64,000 bases of DNA from Lederbergia panacisoli (lineage in GTDB: Bacteria > Bacillota > Bacilli > Bacillales > Bacillaceae_C), in contig NZ_JANJGU010000002.1 in the NCBI RefSeq assembly GCF_024626525.1, positions 248,001 through 312,000 on the forward strand, read 5' to 3'. Shown here piece after piece: positions 57,639 through 64,000 of this stretch (its first letter is position 1; every line of letters begins with the position of its first letter). A model generated the notes under the pieces. It saw only the letters and a program-made list of their open reading frames with translations. It did not search any database and was not told the DNA's origin. Made by a program: the position numbers and the translations under genes.

Positions 57639-60004
57639 TATTTTACCGCTCCTTTAACAATAAACTCTGGCAACGTAATATATGGTTCATTTTGCGAATT
57701 GAATTTTTCTAATTTGATTGTAATTTTTCCGTCTTCGGAAACAAATTGGTTAAGTTCATCTTTAGCGGATTTTGATTGTCCTTCTTCAATCCCTGTGTAC
57801 TCGCCCGTTTTTACATTTAAAAGGGAGAGCTTTACAGAACCATAACCATTCATATTATATTGAATCGAATTAAAGACGGTATTTTCCGTATCAATTTGTT
57901 TTGGGAGTGATAATACAATCTGGTATATTCCATCCTCCAACCCCATTTCATATTCACCAAATTTATCGTAAATATTGCCTTCAATTGGGGTAATATCGAT
58001 CGCCAACTGATTATTCTGTAATGCAAAAGCCCCTTTAATCTTTCCAGCTGCTGAAAAAGACTGATAAATAACGGCTGAACGAGTGTTTTTTTCTTTTTTA
58101 TTTGCGACTCCAAGATCAATTATTTTGTTATTTGTATATCCAAAAACAATGGGAGAGTTTTCAAAAGAAGCTGAGTTTGAAAGGATCGCCATTTTTAGTT
58201 CATCCTTTTTCATGTCTTCTAGTTCCCGATTATTTTGGTAATTATATATTCCATAATCAAGAGGTGTTGATAATATGGCTTCTTTTAAATTGAGGTCTAC
58301 ATCAATAACCTCTCCTTGTTTGGCAGCACCTAATTTATAAGCATAGTTGCCTGACCAAATATACAATTCTTCAAAATCATAAGGGTATTGATTGACGATA
58401 TTCCCGTTTAATGTACGATCTTTTATTTCTAGATTTATTTCAAATTGTCCAGATACCCGTTTTGTTGCATGACCTACGATGGATCGAGCTGACCAATATT
58501 CTACATTAGGAAAATCATAATGTATTTCGTTCCTAGTTTCAGACATTACGGCCTTCCCTAAAGCACGCTCTCCACCAAACCCATCACTACTGTTTACAGG
58601 AATTCCATAAAACTCCTCTTTCGGAACAGTTAGCTGAAAATCTCCACTCCGATTTGAAAAAACAGTAGCGGTGTACATTCCGCTAATTTCACCGTTTGGA
58701 TTTGCCTTAAACACCCCCATCTCCGAAAGCTGCGGGCTTTTAATTCGGTCTTTTGCTCCTATAACAAAAATACCTGCTGACATAATGATGGCGCATGTCG
58801 GTATGATCCACCAACTATGTTCTCTCTTATCGACTTTCTTTAATATGATATATAAAATCGGAATAATAATAATCATATAACCGAGCATGATCAAAACGAC
58901 TGTGCCCATCGAAAAAATAGATGCAGAAAATAATTCATTCGTCGATCCTAGGCTATTGTAAATTTGTTGATAGATTCCCTCAGGATTAACATTACTATTA
59001 TATTTAGAATCCATAGTTGAAAGAATATATTGCATCCAATCTGTATAACCGTTCCATGATGATAAAGGTTCTTCACCTAATGAAAAAGCTGTTTGCCAAA
59101 TTTCACCTCCACCTATTTTTCTCATAATGACAATGGGATTGTCACCCACTGCTACTATTAGTTCAGCATCTTTTGATACATTCCCAGTCTGAATATCAAG
59201 CGAGTCAAAAGTGGGCTTTTCATCTTTTAGTTGCAAAAATGATAAGTCATTTATTTTTTCTTTATTAGATGGTTGCATGGGAAGTAATTCTTCCAGCTCA
59301 CCCCAAGCATGCTGAGCTTTTGCAGAAGCACCTGTAATGAGTGCTCCTCCTCCATTTATCCAGCCCATAACTGCTTTTTGTTGTTTCTCCGATAATTCTG
59401 ATACAGAATAGTCATCAATAACTAAATAGTCAAAAAATTGCAATCCCATTGCGTCACTTGGAATATTATTTTTGGTCAAATGAATGATCTTCGGCTGCTT
59501 ACCGTTTAACTTAATTAGCTGTAATGCCTTTAATCGATCAAGATTTTCAGTAATTAAACCGATCGTTGCTTGGTTATCCTCTACTGACCTATATGTTAAC
59601 TTTCCTTTACCGTTTGTTGATACCTTTTTCCCCTTTTTCCAGCTGCCCTCGTATAAGGCAATATTTTCTTTGCTGAAATTCGAATTATATAAAGAAGTGC
59701 CTGGCATAATGACTTCATACGTTTTTTCACTATTTTTCGGGAGCTCAATCTTAATGGCTTTTGAACCGCTCAGATTATAGTCATTGGAAAAAGCGATTAA
59801 GAGGTCTCCATTAAAATCGGACCCATTATTTTTTAACTTGATTTTGATAGGATAACCTCTACCACTCTTTATCATCCCTTCATAGCCTTCTTCTACTGAT
59901 AATTCAATTGATGTCTTCGCTGCAAAAACAGATGGCGTCAGGAAAAATTGCCATACTAGAAATAAAAATAATATTGCTGTGGATATCTTTTTAATATTAC
60001 TCAT
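57638..60004 (-). CDS. exported membrane protein of the ABC/MoxR/VWA operon
   Basis: 788 residues, first gene of the operon. A signal peptide ends near VFAAK (28-30), then a beta-rich extracellular domain, an amidotransferase-like segment (about 145-310: VIDDYSVSELSEKQQKAVMGWINGGGALITGA), two membrane helices (362-388 and 398-416) and a large C-terminal beta domain. It resembles the GldG-type auxiliary subunits of gliding ABC systems in layout only. CAAGGGGGAC precedes the ATG. Function unknown. It starts 65 bases after ccpC. Confidence 0.82.
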   Translation of the reverse strand: MSNIKKISTAILFLFLVWQFFLTPSVFAAKTSIELSVEEGYEGMIKSGRGYPIKIKLKNNGSDFNGDLLIAFSNDYNLSGSKAIKIELPKNSEKTYEVIMPGTSLYNSNFSKENIALYEGSWKKGKKVSTNGKGKLTYRSVEDNQATIGLITENLDRLKALQLIKLNGKQPKIIHLTKNNIPSDAMGLQFFDYLVIDDYSVSELSEKQQKAVMGWINGGGALITGASAKAQHAWGELEELLPMQPSNKEKINDLSFLQLKDEKPTFDSLDIQTGNVSKDAELIVAVGDNPIVIMRKIGGGEIWQTAFSLGEEPLSSWNGYTDWMQYILSTMDSKYNSNVNPEGIYQQIYNSLGSTNELFSASIFSMGTVVLIMLGYMIIIIPILYIILKKVDKREHSWWIIPTCAIIMSAGIFVIGAKDRIKSPQLSEMGVFKANPNGEISGMYTATVFSNRSGDFQLTVPKEEFYGIPVNSSDGFGGERALGKAVMSETRNEIHYDFPNVEYWSARSIVGHATKRVSGQFEINLEIKDRTLNGNIVNQYPYDFEELYIWSGNYAYKLGAAKQGEVIDVDLNLKEAILSTPLDYGIYNYQNNRELEDMKKDELKMAILSNSASFENSPIVFGYTNNKIIDLGVANKKEKNTRSAVIYQSFSAAGKIKGAFALQNNQLAIDITPIEGNIYDKFGEYEMGLEDGIYQIVLSLPKQIDTENTVFNSIQYNMNGYGSVKLSLLNVKTGEYTGIEEGQSKSAKDELNQFVSEDGKITIKLEKFNSQNEPYITLPEFIVKGAVK

Positions 60005-60026
60005 ATTGTCCCCCTTGAAAAATCCC

Positions 60027-60054
60027 TATATAAAGTAGACGAAAAAAGCAGCAA
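60027..60054 (-). promoter_or_regulatory. possible promoter of the eight-gene operon
   Basis: On the minus strand TTGCTG (60049-60054) and TATATA (60027-60032) with 16 bases between, just before the 788-residue protein's start. There is no terminator between ccpC and this operon, so read-through from ccpC is also possible. Confidence 0.4.
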
Positions 60055-60069
60055 AAAGTTCTTATTTTC

Positions 60070-60939
60070 TTATTGTAAATATTTTTGCACAACTTCTAAA
60101 AAAGCTTTAACTTGCTTTAATTCAAACGCAGATTCATATCCTAATAACCAAGTATCTCGCTTTATATGGTGATTTTTTTCATCCATAAGAGGGATTTTAT
60201 ATACATCTTTTTCCGAGCCAGTAAGAGTGATCGCCGGTAATATTGCATACCCAATTCCATTGTAAGTCATTTGTTTACATGTTTCGATCTGATCTACAAT
60301 GATTGTCCGTTTAGGTACAGTTTGAAATTGCCTATGCCACCAATTTTGAATTTCTTGATAATAATTGGAATCACTCTTAAACTGAATGAATGGCCGGTCT
60401 GTTTCCATTACATCTTCTATTCTACTTATTTCACGATCCACTAAATAAAGGCTGTCTTCGAAAAGATGAATTTTTTCCCCTTTCCAATCAGTCGCTCCCC
60501 TAATAATTCCTACATGAACTTCTCCTTCATAAAGATTTTTCAATATCTCGCTGCTCCACCCGGTTATTAACGAAATTTTCGCATGAGGATGAGCGCTTAC
60601 AAATTGTTTTAACACTTTTGGCAGCCAGTTTTGACCAACTATGGAAGCACAAGCTATCTTTAATGTCCCATGTACTTTCGTATTAAGTTCCTGTATTTCT
60701 TCATGGATACGTTCCTGTTCCTCCAACATCGATTCGGCAAAATTAACAACCATTTCACCAGATGGGGTCAGGATAACGCCTTTTTGCGTACGAATAAATA
60801 ACTTTGTTCCCCACTGTTTCTCAATATTTTGCAGCCTCTGTGACAGGGCTGGCTGTGAAACAAATAATTTTTCCGCAGCTTTCCTCATATTCGACTCTTT
60901 GGCAAGAACAACGAGTAATTGATAATCTGAAAGTGACAT
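60070..60939 (-). CDS. ccpC: LysR-type catabolite control regulator CcpC
   Basis: 289 residues. N-terminal LysR helix-turn-helix (NMRKAAEKLFVSQPALSQRLQNIEKQWGTKLF), then a periplasmic-binding-like sensor domain (ASIVGQNWLPKVLK, LITGWSSEILK, RDTWLLGYESAFELKQV). In B. subtilis CcpC represses citB and citZ and senses citrate. The conserved CcpC-specific stretch DQIETCKQM is present. Near cheV/darB as in B. subtilis ykuM. It fits the window's carbon-flow theme (pdh, caa3 oxidase). Confidence 0.9.
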   Translation of the reverse strand: MSLSDYQLLVVLAKESNMRKAAEKLFVSQPALSQRLQNIEKQWGTKLFIRTQKGVILTPSGEMVVNFAESMLEEQERIHEEIQELNTKVHGTLKIACASIVGQNWLPKVLKQFVSAHPHAKISLITGWSSEILKNLYEGEVHVGIIRGATDWKGEKIHLFEDSLYLVDREISRIEDVMETDRPFIQFKSDSNYYQEIQNWWHRQFQTVPKRTIIVDQIETCKQMTYNGIGYAILPAITLTGSEKDVYKIPLMDEKNHHIKRDTWLLGYESAFELKQVKAFLEVVQKYLQ

Positions 60940-60970
60940 ATGACTTTTTATTCCCCTTTATGAATTTAAA

Positions 60971-61004
60971 AAATTCGGCCCCCTATAAGGGAGCCGTTTT
61001 TTTT
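60971..61004. terminator. terminator of darB
   Basis: CGGCCCCC with GGGAGCCG (one bulge), seven-base loop, and T runs on both sides. Confidence 0.82.
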
Positions 61005-61021
61005 CAAGCATTTAGCATTTT

Positions 61022-61468
61022 CTATACATGATTTATTTTTCTAATATAATGATTGAGTTCTTTCAAAAGAGCTCTTCTCGTAAAGATTCCTTCAAAATAT
61101 CCGTCCTCATCCGCAACACATAAAAAAGGATGATCAATCAGTAAAGCTAATGCTTTTTCAAATTTGTCGTGAAGCCCCACTTTTGGAATTTTAACGGCCA
61201 TTACGTCTTCCACTTTTTTGTCCGTTAATTTCTCAAATTCAATCCGTTCCAAACCAAGCAATGCTTCTGTTATCATAGGAGAGCTGATTAAACCATGTAG
61301 TTTAAAACGAGCATCCAATACAGGTATAGCAGAATAACCACTTTTTGTTAAGACAAGCAGTGCATGTTCAAGGCTATTTCCTATTTGCACATGGGCAACT
61401 TTTTCAGAAGGGATTATATAGTCACTGATTTTTGGATCCATAAATTCATGACTTTGTAAGGAAATCAT
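61022..61468 (-). CDS. darB: CBS-domain c-di-AMP receptor DarB (YkuL/CbpB)
   Basis: 148 residues made of two CBS domains (GNSLEHALLVLTKSGYSAIPVL, EDVMAVKIPKVGLHDKFEKALALL). It matches B. subtilis DarB (YkuL), which in the c-di-AMP-free state activates the Rel stringent-response enzyme and pyruvate carboxylase; the ligand prevents this. ATG 61468 is chosen because GAGGGAG lies seven bases before it; TTG 61474 is too close. Pyruvate carboxylase is not encoded in this window. Confidence 0.9.
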   Translation of the reverse strand: MISLQSHEFMDPKISDYIIPSEKVAHVQIGNSLEHALLVLTKSGYSAIPVLDARFKLHGLISSPMITEALLGLERIEFEKLTDKKVEDVMAVKIPKVGLHDKFEKALALLIDHPFLCVADEDGYFEGIFTRRALLKELNHYIRKINHV

Positions 61469-61587
61469 AAGCAAACTCCCTCATCTCTTTAGTATCTTCT
61501 CATTTCCATTTTAACATAAATCATGAAGATAATATGACATTCTTACATGATTTAATATTTTATTACAAAATGATTTTCGATACGTTC

Positions 61588-61842
61588 TTATGAGGGATTT
61601 TTTTCTTCTTGAACAATTTCAAAAATTTCTATCGCAGTAATATCGATATCATCAAACTGATATTTTTGTTTATTCATGTCCTTATCATATTCCTCAACTT
61701 CAAATGTTTTAGTTGTAGGAAAATACTTTACTTGACATAACGTTTTTCCATTTACTTCAAAAAGCCTTTGCGGAAATTCTTCATGTCCCTCTGCTTTTTG
61801 CATAGCTTGAAGCCTTTGAATAATACTTAATAACTGTGACAT
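61588..61842 (-). CDS. ykuJ: YkuJ family protein (DUF1797)
   Basis: 84 residues with the DUF1797 pattern (SQLLSIIQRLQAMQ, then RLFEVNGKTLCQVKYFP, EVEEYD). Small soluble protein of known fold but unknown function. ATG 61842 is preceded by GAAAGGAG; the upstream frame to 61905 lacks a ribosome site. The B. subtilis neighbour ykuK is missing between this gene and darB. Confidence 0.87.
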   Translation of the reverse strand: MSQLLSIIQRLQAMQKAEGHEEFPQRLFEVNGKTLCQVKYFPTTKTFEVEEYDKDMNKQKYQFDDIDITAIEIFEIVQEEKNPS

Positions 61843-61905
61843 TTTTAGTCTCCTTTCTTTTGGAAAGACAAAAAGATTATAAACGACAATGGAGGAAGAA
61901 ATCAA

Positions 61906-61930
61906 ATAAAAAACTGCCCGAAACGGACAG
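61906..61930 (-). terminator. terminator after the small unknown gene
   Basis: CTGTCCG-TTT-CGGGCAG on the minus strand (one wobble) with a tight loop, then TTTTTTATTTG. Confidence 0.85.
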
Positions 61931-61951
61931 CTTGCGAACTGAGTTCTTCCA

Positions 61952-62170
61952 CTATTCTTCCTTCATATTTAATAATGATTCATTTAACTGGGCAAGGGCC
62001 TTGATAATAGTTCTTTTTCGATTATAACCTTTTACATTTATAGAAATATCATTCATAGAAGCAAATACATGTCCCCAAGATCCGTAAGGTTTGAAACCAT
62101 ATATATATAATTTAATCATTCCAGAATTTGTAGGAATGAAAATGACTTCAAATCTATTGTTCTTCCTCAT
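61952..62170 (-). CDS. small basic protein of unknown function
   Basis: 72 residues, not recognised. It begins MRKNNRFEVIFIPTNSGM, has a beta-rich first half (KLYIYGFKPYGSWGHVFASM) and a helical second half (KRTIIKALAQLNESLLNMKEE). No signal peptide or membrane helix. GGAG is 8 bases before the ATG and a strong terminator follows, so it is probably a real single gene. It diverges from ykyB. Confidence 0.7.
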   Translation of the reverse strand: MRKNNRFEVIFIPTNSGMIKLYIYGFKPYGSWGHVFASMNDISINVKGYNRKRTIIKALAQLNESLLNMKEE

Positions 62171-62384
62171 CTTATCATCTCCAATTCCTTTACAGAGCTT
62201 AAAATGGGCATAGATAAATATAACATTGAATATAAGCTTTGCACAAGCATTAAAAGAATGATAAAGACAAGTTGATATTATTCCTTACACTCATTATTCG
62301 GCTAATCATCTTCCCTTTCCTACATTTTAATGATACAATATTAATTATTCAGACATTTAAAATCAATGGAAAGGGGTCCCACGT

Positions 62385-62837
62385 ATGGACAAACCAACCA
62401 ACAACTTTTTAGAACCAACTATACCAAATCTTTCCCAAGCTATTTTTACAGTAAATCGTCACGCCAAGACAGCAATAAACCCCAAATTTTTATACACCCT
62501 TAAAAAAAATGCATTAAACAAAATGATCCAGGAAAAAAAAGCCACTAAAATTGGACTTCACTTTTCCAGAAATCCTAAATTCAGCCAGCAGCAATCCGAC
62601 GTATTAGTTAAATGTGGCGACTATTCTTTTCATATCCCACCAACTAAAGAAGACTTTGAACATTTGCCTCATCTCGGACATCTTGATCAACACTCCCGCA
62701 ACCCAAAAACCCGCATGTCACTTAATTTGGCAAAACAACTTCTCATCAATTACACCGGCTTAAAGGAAAATCAAAAAAATAACCAAACTATATCGGAAAG
62801 ACCTGTTTTCAAAAAATTAGGCGACAGTTTCTTCTAA
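62385..62837 (+). CDS. ykyB: YkyB family protein
   Basis: 150 residues; closely follows B. subtilis YkyB (PTIPNLSQAIFTVNRHAKTA, then KIGLHFSRNPKFSQQQSDVLV, FHIPPTKEDFEHLPHLG, and RPVFKKLGDSFF at the end). Basic, soluble, with no catalytic motif known. AAAGGGG is upstream of the ATG. Converges on cheV, its usual neighbour. Function unknown. Confidence 0.9.
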   Translation: MDKPTNNFLEPTIPNLSQAIFTVNRHAKTAINPKFLYTLKKNALNKMIQEKKATKIGLHFSRNPKFSQQQSDVLVKCGDYSFHIPPTKEDFEHLPHLGHLDQHSRNPKTRMSLNLAKQLLINYTGLKENQKNNQTISERPVFKKLGDSFF

Positions 62838-62840
62838 CAC

Positions 62841-62876
62841 TAAAAAGCCCAGACCATAAAATGTGTCCGGGTTTTT
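62841..62876. terminator. bidirectional terminator between ykyB and cheV
   Basis: AAAAAGCCCAGAC pairs with GTCCGGGTTTTT (one mismatch, one wobble) over about ten bases. Confidence 0.78.
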
Positions 62877-62880
62877 GTGT

Positions 62881-63792
62881 TTATAAAATATATTGATCAA
62901 TTTTTAATACTAACTCATTAATTTCAGGTTTGCTCACTTGAGCTGCCGCTCCAACTTCTTGTCCTTTATGACGTAGATCATCTGTAATCAGAGAAGAGAA
63001 AATAATGACGGGTATTTTTGATATTCTATGATTCTCTTTAATTCTTTTAGTCAAATGATGGCCATCCATTTGCGGCATTTCAATATCTGTTATGACAAGT
63101 TGTACCTCATCATAGATGTTTTTCCCTTCATTTATTAATGATTCAATATAGGATAAGGCATCTATTCCGTTTTCGAAGAACTCAACATTCTCATAACCAG
63201 CCATTGACAAAGTTTCATTCAGAAGTTTTCTTAATAATGGTGAATCTTCTGCAGCCACGATTTTCTTGCTTGAACGTTCCCTTTTCCCAAGTTTTTTAAT
63301 TTGCCCTACATGAATACCAGCCTCAGGATTAATATCTACTATGATTTTTTCAAAATCTAATAATAGAATCATGTTGTCGGATTTATTTATTACCCCAATT
63401 ACTTGTGAAGAATCTACATCGTAAAGTTCCGATGGCTTTTCAATTTTATCCCATGAGATTCGATGGATTTGCGATACATGGTGCACATGGAAAACGACCT
63501 TCAGCAAGTTAAATTCCGCAACTAAAAATTTTTCATAAGAATTATTTTTACTACCATTTGGATCTAATCCTAACGCTCTTTCCAAACTTACAACAGGCAT
63601 TACTTCCCCTCGAAGCTGCATCACTCCTAAAATATTTGGATGTGCATGGGGAATAGGCGTGATAGGTAAAGGATTAATAATTTCCTTTACCTTTAAAACA
63701 TTGATGCCAAACTTATGATGATTAATTTCAAATTCAATAATTTCTAGCTCATTCGTTCCGCTTTCCAGTAGTATTCCAGAACGATCCTCCAT
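62881..63792 (-). CDS. cheV: chemotaxis coupling protein CheV
   Basis: 303 residues. N-terminal CheW domain (FEINHHKFGINVLKVKEII, GVMQLRGEVMPVVSL, LLLDFEKII) and a C-terminal receiver domain (AAEDSPLLRKLL, phospho-acceptor aspartate in LVITDIEMPQMDG, FSSLI and SKPE). It couples chemoreceptors to CheA and takes part in adaptation through phosphorylation. The strain therefore likely swims. Next to ykyB as in B. subtilis. Confidence 0.95.
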   Translation of the reverse strand: MEDRSGILLESGTNELEIIEFEINHHKFGINVLKVKEIINPLPITPIPHAHPNILGVMQLRGEVMPVVSLERALGLDPNGSKNNSYEKFLVAEFNLLKVVFHVHHVSQIHRISWDKIEKPSELYDVDSSQVIGVINKSDNMILLLDFEKIIVDINPEAGIHVGQIKKLGKRERSSKKIVAAEDSPLLRKLLNETLSMAGYENVEFFENGIDALSYIESLINEGKNIYDEVQLVITDIEMPQMDGHHLTKRIKENHRISKIPVIIFSSLITDDLRHKGQEVGAAAQVSKPEINELVLKIDQYIL

Positions 63793-63825
63793 ATGTCTTC
63801 CTACCTTTCAATGGCTGTTATCATG

Positions 63826-64000
63826 TTAATCCCAATATTTAATTAAGCTTTGCGTCCCGCTATTTTCCTCTCCTTTATCAGCAAGGGAATCATACATTTT
63901 TTTCGCCAATTCAAGCCCGGGTAAGCGTAGATTCATTTTTTCCGCTTCATCCAATGCAATTCCCATATCCTTAATAAAATGTTTAATAAAAAATCCAGGT
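63826..64000 (-). CDS. beta-hydroxyacid dehydrogenase, YkwC-like (3' part only)
   Basis: The final 57 codons of a minus-strand gene that continues past the right edge. HFIKDMGIALDEAEKMNLRLPGLELAKKMYD is the C-terminal helix region typical of 3-hydroxyisobutyrate and tartronate semialdehyde reductase relatives. B. subtilis has ykwC near cheV, which fits. The NAD-binding domain is outside the window. Confidence 0.78.
   Translation of the reverse strand, partial: PGFFIKHFIKDMGIALDEAEKMNLRLPGLELAKKMYDSLADKGEENSGTQSLIKYWD

Overview
The window is chromosomal DNA from a low-GC, endospore-forming member of the Bacillaceae. It carries heme-A/caa3 oxidase genes with a cytochrome c-fused subunit II, a pdhABCD operon, RNase J1 with RNA polymerase epsilon, a YlaJ-type sporulation lipoprotein, CcpC and CheV. 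Gene order is close to that recalled for the Bacillus subtilis ykwC-cheV-ykyB-ykuJ-darB-ccpC ... ykuUV ... yknUV ... ktrC-rnjA-rpoY-ykrA-def-ykyA-pdhABCD-speA-yktA-ykzI-suhB-ylaF-typA-ylaH-ylaI-ylaJ-phoH-ylaL-ylaN-ftsW-ctaA-ctaBCDEFG segment, read backwards. No species call is made.

Layout. 1-9.6 kb: end of a YugN-like gene, an AI-2E-family membrane protein, ctaM, ctaGFEDCB (minus strand) and the divergent ctaA. 9.6-22.5 kb: ftsW, ylaN, ylaL, phoH, ylaJ, ylaI, ylaH, typA, ylaF, suhB, ykzI, yktA, speA, a lipoprotein polysaccharide deacetylase and a small membrane protein. 22.5-32.3 kb: pdhDCBA (reading up on the minus strand), ykyA, def, ykrA, a 23-codon cationic ORF, rpoY and rnjA. 32.3-36.5 kb: ktrC directly downstream of a liaI-liaH-liaF-liaS-liaR envelope-stress operon. 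36.5-37.3 kb: gene-free, with two GC-rich repeat elements in inverted orientation. 37.3-47.7 kb: cvfB, an MFS transporter, an FdhF/YdeP-like molybdoenzyme with fdhD, a heterodimeric ABC exporter (yknU/yknV-like), and the thiol/peroxide pair ykuV-ykuU. 47.9-60.0 kb: a tightly packed eight-gene operon. 60-64 kb: ccpC, darB, ykuJ, a small unknown gene, ykyB, cheV and the end of a ykwC-like dehydrogenase.

The most unusual region is the 12-kb operon at 47.9-60.0 kb. In transcription order it encodes an exported two-helix membrane protein, an ABC ATPase, an ABC-2 permease, a membrane coiled-coil protein, a MoxR AAA+ ATPase, a DUF58 protein, a BatA-like VWA protein and a 918-residue protein with two VWA domains. 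The design suggests one envelope machine, but its function is unknown.

Other points of note are a repeat family whose two copies sit exactly where B. subtilis has pycA and ylaM, a cluster of regularly spaced palindromes at 14.85-15.03 kb, a consensus promoter with an inverted repeat upstream of ykuU, and the 23-residue amphipathic peptide upstream of rpoY. No tRNA, rRNA, CRISPR array, intact insertion sequence or prophage was seen.
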